Shown here one piece after another: positions 35,654 to 46,659 of a DNA stretch of 64,000 nt (its first letter is position 1; each line of letters opens with the position of its first letter). Under the pieces are notes generated by a model that saw only the letters and a program-made list of their open reading frames with translations, was not told the DNA's origin and made no database searches. Position numbers and translations under genes: made by a program. The stretch spans positions 2,976,001 through 3,040,000 of the forward strand of contig JAQJZZ010000008.1 in the NCBI GenBank assembly GCA_030077755.1. Reading direction: 5' to 3'. The stretch comes from Filosporella fistucella. Lineage: Eukaryota; Ascomycota; Leotiomycetes; Helotiales.

Positions 35654-36496
35654 ATGAGGGCACCTCTTAGAGCGATATCTCCATTGTTGAGAAGGGAAGC
35701 GAAGCCTACCTATCCCTCCTCCACTCTCCACCAATTCCCACGCCGATTCTTGATAATAAGAAGAGGAGCATATTTTCCAGATCGCCAGTCTCTCACAATT
35801 CCTCGCGGCGATCCAGGGGCTATGAAAGATGCAGGTGGTCTGGTAGACATCTCCCTTCTCGTCGACAAACAGGACGCCAAACGCCTAGTGAGCCTCAGAA
35901 GAGCAATTCGCACAATCAGGGTCCGCGATGACCCAATCACTAGTATTGGTGTAATCTTTCGACTCCCAGCTTCAGAAATACTTGCCTATGAAAAGATAAT
36001 CAAAGAAGAGTGTTTAGGAATGGCCCCTTTTTGGGTCGAGATCGGAGAGCCCGATAAACGCCAGAGAGAACCCTATTGGGATGAAGAAAATAGAAAATTG
36101 AGTTTCAACCTTCGGGGCTGGCGAATGGAGCAATTTTTGAACAGATTACCCCATTATTTTAATGAGTATGTTTTATTGAGAGATAGCCTGGATTTTGATT
36201 ATCGAAGAGATCACAGACTCCCGAAGACTCTAGCAGAGCCGAGGATTGTGATACAACCGTGGGATAATGTCAGGGATGATCAATCGAGAGAAAAAGCGAG
36301 AATGGCCTTGGAGAATTATTGGGCTGAGTTCGAGAAAGGAATTCCTCCATTTAGGGTGATTGGGATGCAGATGAAGCATGTTTTGCCTGACGAGAAGAAG
36401 GATGGGGTTGTAAGACGCACGTATAATGTTCTTACGTATGATTATTACTTTGAGGAGAGGCTGGAGAGAGCTGGGGGAAATCCTTTGTCTAGGTAG
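35654..36496 (+). CDS. Hypothetical protein, probable mitochondrial presequence
   Basis: Single-exon frame of 280 residues. The first ~40 residues are rich in Arg, Ser and Leu and lack acidic residues (MRAPLRAISPLLRREAKP), as in a mitochondrial targeting peptide. Residues about 60-110 resemble an alpha/beta segment (VDISLLVDKQDAKRLVSLRR, IGVIFRLPASEI). The rest is charged and aromatic, including PWDNVRDDQ and YNVLTYDYYFEERLE near the C-terminus. No catalytic motif was recognised and the family is unknown. Just downstream a coding-like segment is repeated in other frames (36511-36693), so the 3' end could be more complex than modelled. Confidence 0.7.
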   Translation: MRAPLRAISPLLRREAKPTYPSSTLHQFPRRFLIIRRGAYFPDRQSLTIPRGDPGAMKDAGGLVDISLLVDKQDAKRLVSLRRAIRTIRVRDDPITSIGVIFRLPASEILAYEKIIKEECLGMAPFWVEIGEPDKRQREPYWDEENRKLSFNLRGWRMEQFLNRLPHYFNEYVLLRDSLDFDYRRDHRLPKTLAEPRIVIQPWDNVRDDQSREKARMALENYWAEFEKGIPPFRVIGMQMKHVLPDEKKDGVVRRTYNVLTYDYYFEERLERAGGNPLSR

Positions 36497-37069
36497 GAAG
36501 GAGAGAATGCAGAGGGTAGCAAACATGATCACGAGTCTGCTTTTGAGGGGAAGAGGAAGAGGGGAAAGACCCTGGAGGAGATCATGGATGAGGCGGAGGG
36601 AAAGCTTTTTGAGCTTGGGCAGGAAGGGGGAAAGTGGAGGATAGTGGACATGATCACAAGTGCGGTCTTGAAGGGGAGAAGGAGAGGGAAGGATGAATTG
36701 TATATGGGTATCTTGTTGAGAGGCATTAGATGGATAATGCTTGGAGTTTGGGAGTTGTATTGTATAATAAACATCAAATTCGGAGGAGAAACGGGAAATT
36801 GTAGATCTAAGGGCTGTTAAATACTATGTACGATTGCAGATCAGAGACAACTCAGGTATTGACTGTTATCCTGCAATTACATCAGAACTAGGTTTCGAGA
36901 GTGGCCACATGCAAATGCACAATACTCATAAAATGGCAATGTGGAAGCCAAGTACTGGCAGCAGAGCTTTTCATTGACCCCATCTATCTAGTCACTACCC
37001 ATAGTACAACCCAGCAAACGCCGTATATAATCCTCATACCAGCAGAAAACCACCATCTCAGCCCCAAAA
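36497..37069. other. Intergenic between convergent genes
   Basis: Between the 280-codon gene and the convergent RNA15-type gene. The first 200 bp contain an imperfect duplication (36511-36693) with purine-rich composition. The rest should be 3' UTRs. The minus-strand frame 36529-36777 is antisense to the duplication and not called. Confidence 0.4.
36511..36693. repeat. Imperfect direct duplication, ~55-bp copies 125 bp apart
   Basis: Copies begin near 36511 (AGAGGGTAGCAAACATGATC) and near 36636 (GGAGGATAGTGGACATGATC) and stay similar through a GGGGA-rich tail. In their own plus-strand frames they would encode the related peptides VANMITSLLLRGRGRG and IVDMITSAVLKGRRRG. The two frames differ, so they are not one open frame. 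Confidence 0.6.
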
Positions 37070-38168
37070 TTATCTTCCGAAACTAGCCCTTAATGCCAAC
37101 AATTGTGCCCGTTCAGCTGGTGGCAAGCTATCAATAACCTCTTGTGGCATAGCCATGACCTGCTGAATCAACGCATCTGTATCATTCAATTGTGGTGCCT
37201 GTTGTTGAGGAGGGGGAGCACGTTGTGGTGGTGGAGGAGGAGGGTATGGTTGACCGGAAACAGGTGGTGTACCCATTGGCATTCCTAATTGACCACTCAT
37301 ATGAGGTGGAGGTGGAGGAAATCCAGGAGGATAACCACTATTCTGTTGAGGTGCACCATATCCTTGCTGTGGAGGAGCAAGTGGAGGTGCGGAAGTTGCA
37401 GCTTCAACTACAGATGAGAGGGCTTCTGTGGAAACGAGACCCATGAGCAGCAGAGCTTGAAAGATCGCATATGAGAGTTGTGGAGCTTGTTGTAGAAGTT
37501 CGGTCGCTTTGGCAGCATCGGTCGTAGCAAGTGTCTTCATTTGTGAGAGTACATCGAGGAGTTGTGCTGGAGGGAGAGTATTAAGGGTTCGCGAAATGGC
37601 ATCGGGGCATGTTAAGCCTTGCGGCAGATCGACACCGAGTGGGAGAGGAGGAATCGAGGATGGAGCATTCGAAGAAGGTGGTGGTATTGGTACACCATTC
37701 GAAGGAGGTGGAGGAAGGTAGCTGACAGGTGCGGATTGCTAGAGACAATATTAGCTATGATGCGCAATCCAAACTGTACGCAGACTCACCCCCTCGTCCT
37801 CCCCTCCATCATTAGAGAAATCGACGCGTAATTTTCGATTCATGATTTCATAGTCATTGAGATTTCGTACTGCCGAAGCCGCAGAATCTGTTGAAACGCG
37901 ACAAGTCAGTCAAGTCGATAAGAAGTAAATAGTAGGTCGCACCTGAATCAGGAAACTCAACGAAACCAAAGCCTTTCGGACGACCAGTTTCTCTATCATA
38001 CACCAAGCGGAAGTTCAGAACCTTTCCCGCACTACTGAATATTCGGATAATTTGTTCCTCGGTGAGGCCTTTACACAATCAGCTTTGTTCACCAGCGTGC
38101 ATCAGAAGCTCAAGCTCACCATAAGGTATGTTACCGACGAACACTGATTTCGATGGAGGTTTAGACAT
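37070..38168 (-). CDS. RNA15: mRNA cleavage factor RNA15 / CstF64
   Basis: Subunit of the nuclear mRNA 3'-end cleavage machinery that binds U/GU-rich RNA beyond the poly(A) site. Four exons (38168-38120, 38068-37943, 37887-37790, 37738-37070) give 313 residues; introns are 51, 55 and 51 bp. The RRM fills residues about 7-85 with RNP2 (VFVGNI) and RNP1 (KGFGFVEF). A hinge region follows (residues about 140-200, with [20 protein letters not shown]), which contacts the symplekin/RNA14 partner. A Pro/Gln-rich linker comes next. The C-terminal helical domain ends in [16 protein letters not shown], matching the Pcf11/PC4-binding C-terminus of the family. It is divergent from the prohibitin gene with 437 bp between start codons. 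Confidence 0.93.
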
Positions 38169-38605
38169 CTTGGGAACTGTGTGCGCGACTCAAAATTGCA
38201 AGGAAATGGATGGAAAGCAAATTGTATGTCGGCGACTGCAACCGCAGTCTTCAGGAATGAAGGTTGATGATCACTTGTCACCTTCAAGTTTGTGGAGAAA
38301 TGGCACAGAAGTCTTTGGAAAAGTGTTTCTGGCTATTCTAATCTTGATTTTGTCATATCAATCTTCCCAATACAGCTCAAAAAGCGATAGTTTCACCCAG
38401 ATTTGTCGTTCACAATTGTTTGTTGAATAAAGGTTTGGTTCTGACAAAATCGAGGTCCGAATTTGATATTCGCTTGGTTTTGCGGAGAAGCTAGCGTGAA
38501 TGAAAATGAGCTAGTAAACTTTCGGAGCTCTTTCTCGAATTTCAAGCCACTGCAGCAACATCCCCAGATTACCTCACCATAATCAACAATTTATCATCTG
38601 CCAAG
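38169..38605. promoter_or_regulatory. Bidirectional promoter, RNA15 / prohibitin-2
   Basis: 437 bp separate the start codons of two divergent housekeeping genes, so they must share this control region. I see no strong TATA box near either start, consistent with constitutive expression. The plus-strand frame 38128-38430 is antisense to RNA15 exon 1 and not called. Confidence 0.55.
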
Positions 38606-39604
38606 ATGTCGAACCCTCAGGAGATGTATCAAAGACTTCAGAGGATGGCGAATCAAGCTGGAAAGGGAGGTCCAGGACCAAAAGGAGCTGCCGGAGCATT
38701 CGGTGGTTTGGTATTGCTTGTTGGTGGTGCTGCTGTTTTTAACAATGCGCTTTTCAACGTGGATGGTGGTCACAGAGCTATCAAGTATACCAGAGTAGGG
38801 GGTGTGGGAAAAGAAATCTATTCAGAAGGTACGATTTCATACACAAGGGATTGAGTGGCACTGACGCCTCCTAGGTACACATTTCAAGATTCCATGGTTC
38901 GAGACGCCAATAGATTACGATGTTCGAGCTAAGCCACGAAATGTTGCTTCCTTGACCGGAACAAAGGATTTGCAGATGGTCAATATTACCTGCCGTGTTC
39001 TTTCAAGACCCCGAATCGATGCCCTTCCTCAAATTTATAGAACCCTTGGTACTGATTACGACGAGAGAGTTTTGCCTTCGATTGTGAATGAAGTTTTGAA
39101 GAGTGTCGTTGCACAATTCAATGCCAGTCAATTGATTACACAACGTGAGAATGTGGCAAGATTGGTCAGGGAGAATTTGTCAAAGCGTGCGGCAAGATTT
39201 AACATCATGCTTGATGATGTTTCTTTGACGGTATGTCCGACAGCTGAATGACCGACATATGCTAATTGGTTTAGCACCTTGCATTCTCCCCCGAATTCAC
39301 AGCTGCAGTCGAAGCCAAACAAGTAGCTCAACAAGAAGCCCAGAGAGCAGCATTCGTTGTTGATAAAGCACGTCAAGAGAAGCAAGCAATGGTTGTCAGA
39401 GCACAGGGTGAAGCACGATCTGCTGAACTTATTGGAGATGCTATCAAGAAGAGTCGATCATATGTTGATTTGAAGAGAATTGAGAATGCTAGAGCCATTG
39501 CTCAAATCCTACAAGAAGCTGGTGGACGGAACAAGTTATACTTGGATTCCGAGGGGTTGGGATTGAATGTTACGGAGGGATATGAGGACAAGACAAAAAA
39601 GTAA
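38606..39604 (+). CDS. PHB2: Prohibitin-2, mitochondrial inner membrane scaffold
   Basis: Assembles with prohibitin-1 into ring complexes in the mitochondrial inner membrane that stabilise respiratory proteins and restrain the m-AAA protease. Exons 38606-38828, 38875-39230 and 39275-39604 give 302 residues, the usual length. An N-terminal segment ([20 protein letters not shown]) anchors the protein. The SPFH/band-7 core follows: [57 protein letters not shown]. The C-terminal coiled coil includes [20 protein letters not shown] and ends TKK. The start has a CCAAGATGTC context. Very strong family match; expression is probably constitutive. Confidence 0.97.
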
Positions 39605-40172
39605 TGGCTTGGTAATGTAAAGCACTCTCCACTGTATTCGAGCGATAGCCGTGTATTTTATATCTCCAAGAACAATTACCCATGCTGTGGTTCAACTTTT
39701 CTCTAGCTGCCATGTTGCAGAGGCAATGGTCATGGGAATTACACATGTACCGTGGTGCGTATGTCGAGGTGAGAAAGCAAGCTTCTCTGTTGGCACGGGA
39801 ATTGAATATAACCTATCCAGGGCGTGCAATCGCTGTAACAAAGAGCTATTATCATTCCAACAATCGCCTTGTTTCCTCCCTTTTACGATCCGATCTCTTT
39901 TGTCCTTGTCCTTTCACATCTTGTACTTTTGACATCCAACTTCCTCCAAATCTCTTTGTCCGATCACTTGCTCATGCTACCTAGCTCCCATGAAGCATTA
40001 AAACAGTTCTGGCATGCTCATATATATAATAGCTGAGTTCCAAGATTATTCTCATTTCTTACCATCATCAGTCGTCCGATTATAACTACCGACCTTTCAC
40101 TTGGAATCCAACGATTACTGTAGGTATCTAGTTATACGACAGTAAGTCCAAGCTTCCATCACAACCCGCAAC
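39605..40172. promoter_or_regulatory. Intergenic, upstream of the Ser/Arg-rich gene
   Basis: 568 bp with the prohibitin 3' UTR and the next gene's promoter. TATATATAATA at about 40020-40030 lies some 145 bp before the start at 40173 and may act as a TATA element. Frames at 39651-39984 have no domain. Confidence 0.4.
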
Positions 40173-41084
40173 ATGTCAGACCGAATCAATAAGTGGGATG
40201 ACGGACACGAAGAACGAGCACGCTCCCGTGCCGGCTCACAGGCTGGATCTCGGTCTGGACGGTCACGCTCAGGTTCCCAGTACAGTGGCTCTCAATCGGG
40301 ATTCCGTGGCGGCTCCAGCTCCCAGCATGGCCGATCAGAATACGCCGGATCCACAGCCAGTTCGCACATAACCTCTATATCCCGCAACGTCCCACGCTCC
40401 TCCTCTCGCCACGGCGGCTCCGTAGCCAGTTCCTCCATGTCCCGGCAGTCTTCTTCCTCTACCGGCTCCCGTGAAAGCAGCGCAACATGCATGCGCGCCT
40501 TTGCTGATGCCAAAAATGGAAAAGCACCAGTGTCAATTGCACCTAATTCCAGCAACCAAGTGGCGCGTATCGAAGGCCGAGAATACAATTCTGGGTCTGT
40601 TGCCGGAAGTGTGAGCAGTTATCACTCTGATAGTGATCGCACAGCTCGTCCTATCTCTGAGAGCGGACGTGCGTATAGTTCATCCGGGAGCTCATCTGGA
40701 AGAGGTAAGGAACTTGTTAGGAGCGACAATAGATCTGAATCTGGTCGTTCTCGGGCTGCTTCAGAATCAGGACGATCGCGCTTTGGTTCCGTATCTGGCC
40801 GCTCTCGAGCTGGTTCTTCTTCCGGACGAGAAATGGCTCCTAGTAATAGCAGCAGCAGCCCAACTCTTGCATCTGCTACATCGGGTGAGATTATCGATGA
40901 AGCAAAGAAAAGGGGAATCGACAGACCGATTGAAGTGAATATGCATTTCCACTCCACGCGGATCTATGATACAGGACCAGTCTACTATAGTACAGGTTAC
41001 AGAGCTTCTTTGAGGGCTGCTTTTTATAGGGGCGAGATCAGATGTGTGTATTGCGATTGTTACTGGCCTACTTGTTGTTGTTAA
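40173..41084 (+). CDS. Ser/Arg/Gly-rich protein with cysteine-rich C-terminus
   Basis: Single-exon gene of 303 residues, start in GCAACATGTC. Residues about 15-240 are low complexity, dominated by Ser, Gly and Arg, with repeated SGRSR-type units (SESGRSR, SVSGRSR, SQAGSRSGRSRSGS), resembling RS domains or other phase-separating, heavily phosphorylated segments. An ordered-looking tail follows: EIIDEAKKRGIDRPIEVNMH, then YSTGYRASLRAAFYRGEIRC, ending in the cysteine cluster CVYCDCYWPTCCC. That ending could bind metal or be palmitoylated. No RRM is present, so it is not a standard SR splicing factor. I do not recognise the family. Confidence 0.75.
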   Translation: MSDRINKWDDGHEERARSRAGSQAGSRSGRSRSGSQYSGSQSGFRGGSSSQHGRSEYAGSTASSHITSISRNVPRSSSRHGGSVASSSMSRQSSSSTGSRESSATCMRAFADAKNGKAPVSIAPNSSNQVARIEGREYNSGSVAGSVSSYHSDSDRTARPISESGRAYSSSGSSSGRGKELVRSDNRSESGRSRAASESGRSRFGSVSGRSRAGSSSGREMAPSNSSSSPTLASATSGEIIDEAKKRGIDRPIEVNMHFHSTRIYDTGPVYYSTGYRASLRAAFYRGEIRCVYCDCYWPTCCC

Positions 41085-42459
41085 GATTGATGAGAATTCA
41101 TTCGAATACGCTTTTGGGCTCGGATTATGATTCGAATCAGATGATGGAGACGAACGCTGGTTCGTGAGTCTCTGATAGGTAAGTGGATTGGAGGTAGGTT
41201 TAATGTATATATCCCATTTTGATGTAAGCGTTTTGCTTTGCTTTTTGTGAACTGTGTTTACTTTATCAAGTGATTGAGCATATGACAGAAGGTAGGGATT
41301 TCAACCAGAGTTGTGGAGAATAGAATACTTCATCAAGGAAATAAGCTGTAGGACAAGTATCTACATGATCAGAACATTTTTAAAGGCATTTTCACAAGTA
41401 TTCCTTGTTCTCTTCAAATTACCTTATTAGTCTTTATTATTCTATGTACTATCTGTTAAATATTATACCTATTATCGGTTTAGAAATAATATATAAAGTG
41501 CAAGTTACATATATCGCAATTATTGGATTGGCTCGCTCGCATTAAGGCACGCACATAAGATCCAATTTGTTATTAAATCTGGGTGTTTTTACCTAACGAG
41601 GCTGTAACCCACTCTTAGGTTGCCAGAGTATACGGTAATTCTAGATATGGCTGTATCCGAACCAAAATCAACGCCGCAAGCTGCACCGTCATGCAAGGAC
41701 GGGACGTGTTTTCAAATTATCCGATTCCACCGATTGATACCTACATACACCTCTTCAAGAATTTGATTTCAGAGTTGACCTTAATTCGTGTAGGGTCCGT
41801 CCCTATGTAGCGAGACGCACTGTGTGGCGAGACAAACCACCAGTACCTAGAATTCAAGCAACTCTAAATTTGCGAATCAAACAAAAGTTCCCGTATTTGT
41901 GTATCAGTCATATCGTGTGACCATTCCTGAGCAATCCAAATTCTAGCTAGTCTAAAAATTATAATCGAGTGGTCGTCGTCGCGCCTTATTGCGGAGGTTG
42001 TTAATTCGGAGTAAACTTGGACCTCTGAACTACAGCGCCCCCACGAGCTCTTTGCGCCTGTTAAGCTCATAGAATAGTGTGATTTAGGCTTACGAGCCTC
42101 ACTATAATGTTGAAATTAATAACTAGTCCTATAGCGATCAGGATGTACTGTGTTATATAATATCGCCACATAGGATGGTACCTCCAATCCAGCGGTTAAG
42201 GGTACTAATCAAACTGCATAAAGGCCTGTGGAAGATCAGCAATAAAAGGTTAATTGTTCTCAAACTTAAACCGGTTTCGAACTCTACTATATAATACCAC
42301 TATTCATCAAGAACCCGGTAAGACCAGGGATAAGGTGTCAGAATTTGGTCCTTGGGTGAAAGGGAGGTCTAGTACTAGTCAATGAATTTTATTCTGCTCC
42401 CTGTCTTTAGTATACTGACTGAACCGCCACATTCCTCTGCGGAAAATAAAACAATTTGT
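41085..42459. other. A+T-rich intergenic block
   Basis: No gene supported. From about 41380 to 42430 the sequence is notably A+T-rich with TATA-like runs (41440-41520) and no open frame above 70 codons. It may be a decayed repeat; no terminal repeats were recognised. The last part is the 3' flank of the BTB gene. Confidence 0.4.
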
Positions 42460-43248
42460 TCAAGATTTATCATTATAGACTAAGGCAATTCTCGCGTCAC
42501 TAAGTGGATCCTGAATTGTTATATAAGATCCGTCAGATTGGAAACTCTTTGTCGTGAATTGCATCTCTTCGAGAAGATCCACAGCGAAGTCGTGAATCTT
42601 TAGAGCTTCGCTCAAATAAGAGGCGCGATTGAGATATGCCGGCACTGCTGCCAGGGTCAGGACTTTTCGTACTGGATGTCCTTTGGGTAGTAGCACGGCC
42701 GATATGATGTGCTCCGATGTGAGCCATGATTGATGAACAATAGTTGTCGTCCTCTTCTTGCCTTTCGTTATTTTGCCTACGATCATAGCCTTGATGCGTC
42801 CCGCTATCAAGTCTTCCATCCCAGTGACCCCATACATATCCGCAAGTCTGATAAACTCAATAGCGACAGTGATCGCTTTCTCTGATTCTATTTCACCAAT
42901 GTGAACTTTACCGGTATACAACCACTGTACCAGCATTTCGAAGCTTCGAGTTGAAAGAACCCCGTCTATCTCCTTTAGTGTGACTGGCTGGTCGACGCTT
43001 TCTTTGAAGTTTCCTTCGAACATAATTGTAAAATACGGAGATTGTCGGCACAATAAGGCTTTGGGAAGTGTGTATTCGGATATGCTAGGCTCGAGTCGAA
43101 TTTTGACGTACGGCTCGGAATATAGTGTGAGACTAAGGAGTTATATTAAATTAGAAAGGTAGTTGCCATTTCTCTACTCGTATTACCTTTTGACAAACTC
43201 GCTGCAAGGCACATCTAGAAGCCATTTCTGAGCAGTTGCTGTTGTCAT
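42460..43248 (-). CDS. BTB/POZ domain protein
   Basis: Two exons, 43248-43187 and 43132-42460, with a 54-bp intron (GTAATA donor, CCTTAG acceptor) give 244 residues. The BTB fold runs from about residue 22 to 105: SEPYVKIRLEP, the helix with LPKALLCRQSPYFTIMFEG, then LSTRSFEMLVQWLYTGKV. The C-terminal half is helical (AITVAIEFIRLADMYGV). In fungi such stand-alone BTB proteins are numerous; some act as Cullin-3 adaptors, but no partner domain (Kelch, MATH) is present here. The start is the first ATG in frame; an overlapping upstream ATG at 43259 is in another frame and stops quickly. It is divergent from a small gene model at 43305. Confidence 0.85.
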
Positions 43249-43304
43249 ATCGAGAGCATTATCTGAGAAGTAGTTGATTCCAGTTCTGCTATCAGTTCAT
43301 TCGG

Positions 43305-43892
43305 ATGCGCCGAAAAACGTGGAGTTCATTCAAACCCGTGCGCCAAGCCTCAACCATGACTGGGGAGCCGGGGTATGCTGCATATCTGCTATTATATTCA
43401 GGTAGACCATGGCTAGTAGACATAGTAATCACAGGCGACTCAAACATCCCTTCGTTCTATTTTGGCATCCCATCCTGTCCTACAAGCACAACACTCGTCT
43501 TTTCTCGTGCACTCAACAGCGACTCCAGAAGAATGCGAGGCTGCACGTCAAGAGTTAGGGAAGTTGATGGGAATTCCAGTCTCTGATTTCCCTCCTGGAG
43601 CTCCTACTTACGATGAATGTTATGCCCTTGGGGAAGCTCTCAAGGTATGTTAAAATATCCAGTCTTTTTGCATCCTCGAGAACAGCATTTGAGAACGTGA
43701 CACTAATAAAAGTTCCAGGACCGCGTTGGTGACGAGAAATATGATCTCTACACCCACACATACTGTATGAGGTTGCGAAATAGTGAAACCGGTATACCAA
43801 CTAGACCACTTTTGTTGAATATAATAGGAGAGGGTGCTGAGGCCTTGCGTAGTTTTGAAAAGCTTTGGCCTAAAGAAAAAGGAGATATGTAA
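43305..43892 (+). CDS. Small hypothetical protein, 5' end unresolved
   Basis: The exons 43435-43644 and 43719-43892 are well supported by a 74-bp intron (GTATGT donor, TTCCAG acceptor) that keeps frame, and by protein-like sequence (ATPEECEAARQELGKLMGI, YDECYALGEALK, then DKYDLYTHTY-like and LWPKEKGDM at the end). The first exon is tentative: ATG at 43305 with a donor at 43338 (GTGCGC, weak) would join at 43435 in phase 0, giving about 138 residues. A GTG-poor alternative start was not found. I do not recognise the family. It might also be a truncated copy of a longer gene. Confidence 0.4.
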
Positions 43893-44652
43893 ATGTATTT
43901 GAGAGTGCGTACAAAACTCTCATCACATCAGCGTCTACAAGACTAATAAAGCTGAACTCGATAGTTTCTTGGTGGGACAGCTACGGGACCAATTGCTTCA
44001 CCAGAGTGCATTACTGGCATGAAATTGCAACCTCCTTGCTCTCATGGTGGTAACCAGGCAGATCCCATTGGAAAATGGGAATTCATGGACGCCTCCACTC
44101 TCTCCGCTTGATACTGAGCTTAATCTGACCGAGAACTTCAGTGCCGATCCTAATGATGGCTCCTACTACTCAAATGTCTACAAGATGCCCGAGATAAAAT
44201 GAACTGAATGAGGTGCAGCTTGCTGTTCTCATATGTCCATGCTTTGAAGGAGACGGGATCAGTTTGACGTGTTTTTGAATTTGCGGTCAGAGATTTTGCT
44301 TTTTGATGCTACATTGAGTTTTTCGTCAGGATCTGCGGTTTTACTTTGGGTAATACAACGTTGTCTGGTGGACGAGTATCATATTTTGACATGGTTGTCA
44401 ACGAATCCAAAAATTGATAGCTCTAGCAGCGAAGCTTCTAAGCATTCAAATATATATAATTACCCGAGTTCTTTCAATCAAATTTCTCTACAAGGCCAAT
44501 CTGTTTCAAGATAACTATCTTAAAGACATCGATCGATTCTGCAAAGCCATTGCGCGCGTCGCGAGTCTAGTCTCTTCCTTGATGACTTGATGCAAGTAAC
44601 AAAGTCAGCCTGAATTCTACAACAATTTCTGTTTCACAGGTTAAAATTTTTT

Positions 44653-45352
44653 GACGCACATCGCAACTGTTGTCCTTCCTTGTTTTGCATAGTATAGAAT
44701 GAAAGATTGAGCCGAAATTCGAGGTGAATTGAAGTCTAAGAAGTTTTGACGCACATCGCAGTTTTCCGTTATTGGCAATATGGATACACTTTTGGACAAG
44801 GTATGAAAAACGCCTCATTGCATTTACACAAGGTCTCTTTTACACCTTGAGAAGTTGTGACGCACGTCGCAGTTTCACGTCATCGAAGCAGTGTAGAGAT
44901 GAAATAACTCGAGGGGAGTGTTTGTTTGAGAGGTAACAATATAGATTTTCTGCTTTAGACTTTGATGCTTTTGTTACATATCGGATCTGCGTAGTCCGTT
45001 GTCTAACTTCGATATATGGACTCTAGATTGACGAAAAGGTAGAAATTGGAGATGTGAGACAAATTCCTATGCGACTTGACCTTCGTCTTTTTTCTTCTCT
45101 GAGATTTGGCTGCATATTGCATATATGTCGTCCGTTGTTTGTAAACACATATTCAGCTATACTCTTAACGATGAAAAAATATCATGGGTGACAGCAATCG
45201 GGGTTTTGGAGAAATTATGCTAGATTTATAATATATAAAGTCCATGTGTCAAAGAAGGGAGGTTTTGATGCACGTCGCACTTTTATGTCATTACTTACTA
45301 CGTAATAAATATATAGACGCTTGAGCCGACATTTCATTTGTCGCACGTCGCA
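44653..45352. repeat. Dispersed motif GACGCAYRTCGCA-like, five copies
   Basis: GACGCACATCGCA occurs at 44653-44665 and 44748-44760, GACGCACGTCGCA at 44859-44871, GATGCACGTCGCA at 45267-45279, and TCGCACGTCGCA at 45341-45352. Four are preceded by TTTTGA, TTGTGA or similar. The second and fifth are also preceded by TTGAGCCGAAATT or TTGAGCCGACATT, which points to a longer, decayed repeat unit. All are on the plus strand. Confidence 0.7.
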
Positions 45353-46651
45353 TATACATGGTCCTTGCACGCTACATACAGGGCAAGAATATAACATGAA
45401 GTAGTAGCTAAGGGTGCAATCTAGAATGCTCTCTGATTGTAATACTTCTCAGTAATGTTTCGTAGCAGTAATGCAATAGTTGATGCCGCCAGTGTAGGAT
45501 AAAAAGCAAATGATTTTCTAGTTATTCTATTGCACACTTGAGGTCTTCAGATCCTTTCTCTCATTGATAATATAATGAAACAAGGTACTTTTTGGCCTGT
45601 CATTTGAAAGACATGATAATATGATGATTTTGTAAATGTAATCTGCATGCAATCTGCATGCCTTCTCTCATCCTTTATCTTGTATTTTGGTTCGGGTCAT
45701 AAGTAATCTTCAACACCCTGTGGTAGCTGTGCGCGTTTTGATATGCACCGAGTCTCTACTGTAAAGTTGCTGGGGCATTGAGAAATAAGGGCATATGAAG
45801 TTAGCTTTTCAGACGAAGATGCGGTATGCAAGCATTTCTCCATAATTCCAACCACGCCACCTTCAAAGCTTCAACACTCAAGCTCTCGATATCAAGCCGT
45901 GCCCAAGTCTCCAAATTCACATTTCCACCACCTTCTCCTTCGATAGAACTTTCTATGGGACTTTCTACCATTTTCAGAAAGTCTTATGTACAGGTACGCC
46001 CGATCCCTGCTAAACTCTGTTTTCCTCCACTGCTGCCAAGAGCCAAGCTTTTAAGTACCTGCCGCTTGGGGATCAATCCTCGGCATCGTTGAAAATGGCG
46101 TCAAACACCTTCCTTGAATGTTCAAGAGCTTCATGATTTGCATACAAAAACTTTGTTAGGAAACTGCTTCGTAAGAGGGGCAAAGTATTGCCCGCCGGTT
46201 TCTGTCGGGATATCAATTGATTTACGAAATACCTCAATCACTACGGAACCTCGTGAAAGCAGAGCCAATATCAATCAATTGACGATTCCGACCCAAATCG
46301 TAGTGGCGGGCAATCCGTCGGAAATGGCCTCATATCTTAATGCGGGGCACTGTACAGTACTACCATGGGAAACACCGTTATCACGACGGATAAAGCTATA
46401 CAGCAGGTTGTACCTTGCACTACCAGCATTAAATCCCCAGCCTTTCCCTGGCTAAAATACCATACCATTCAATCACAACCCCTCCTCAATATCGTCCCTC
46501 ATCTACCTGCTCAAATACGACCCCGATCTGCAATAAGTCTCGAACCTTGCACAACCATTACTCGGTTCGGACAAACAATGGGATGGTATTATGTGCATGG
46601 TGACATAAATGAGGAGCTTGCTGCAAGGTAGGTGCGAAGAGTGATGTGGTA

Positions 46652-46659
46652 TATATAAG
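46652..46659 (+). promoter_or_regulatory. TATA box of the dipeptidyl-peptidase gene
   Basis: TATATAAG lies 68 bp before the start codon at 46727, followed by a CT-rich leader. The spacing suits a short 5' UTR and inducible expression of a secreted protease. Confidence 0.5.

Noticed and set aside
45826..46455. Two consecutive plus-strand frames (88 and 113 codons)
   Set aside because: No shared splice form joins them convincingly and no domain is visible; left as promoter or intergenic sequence.
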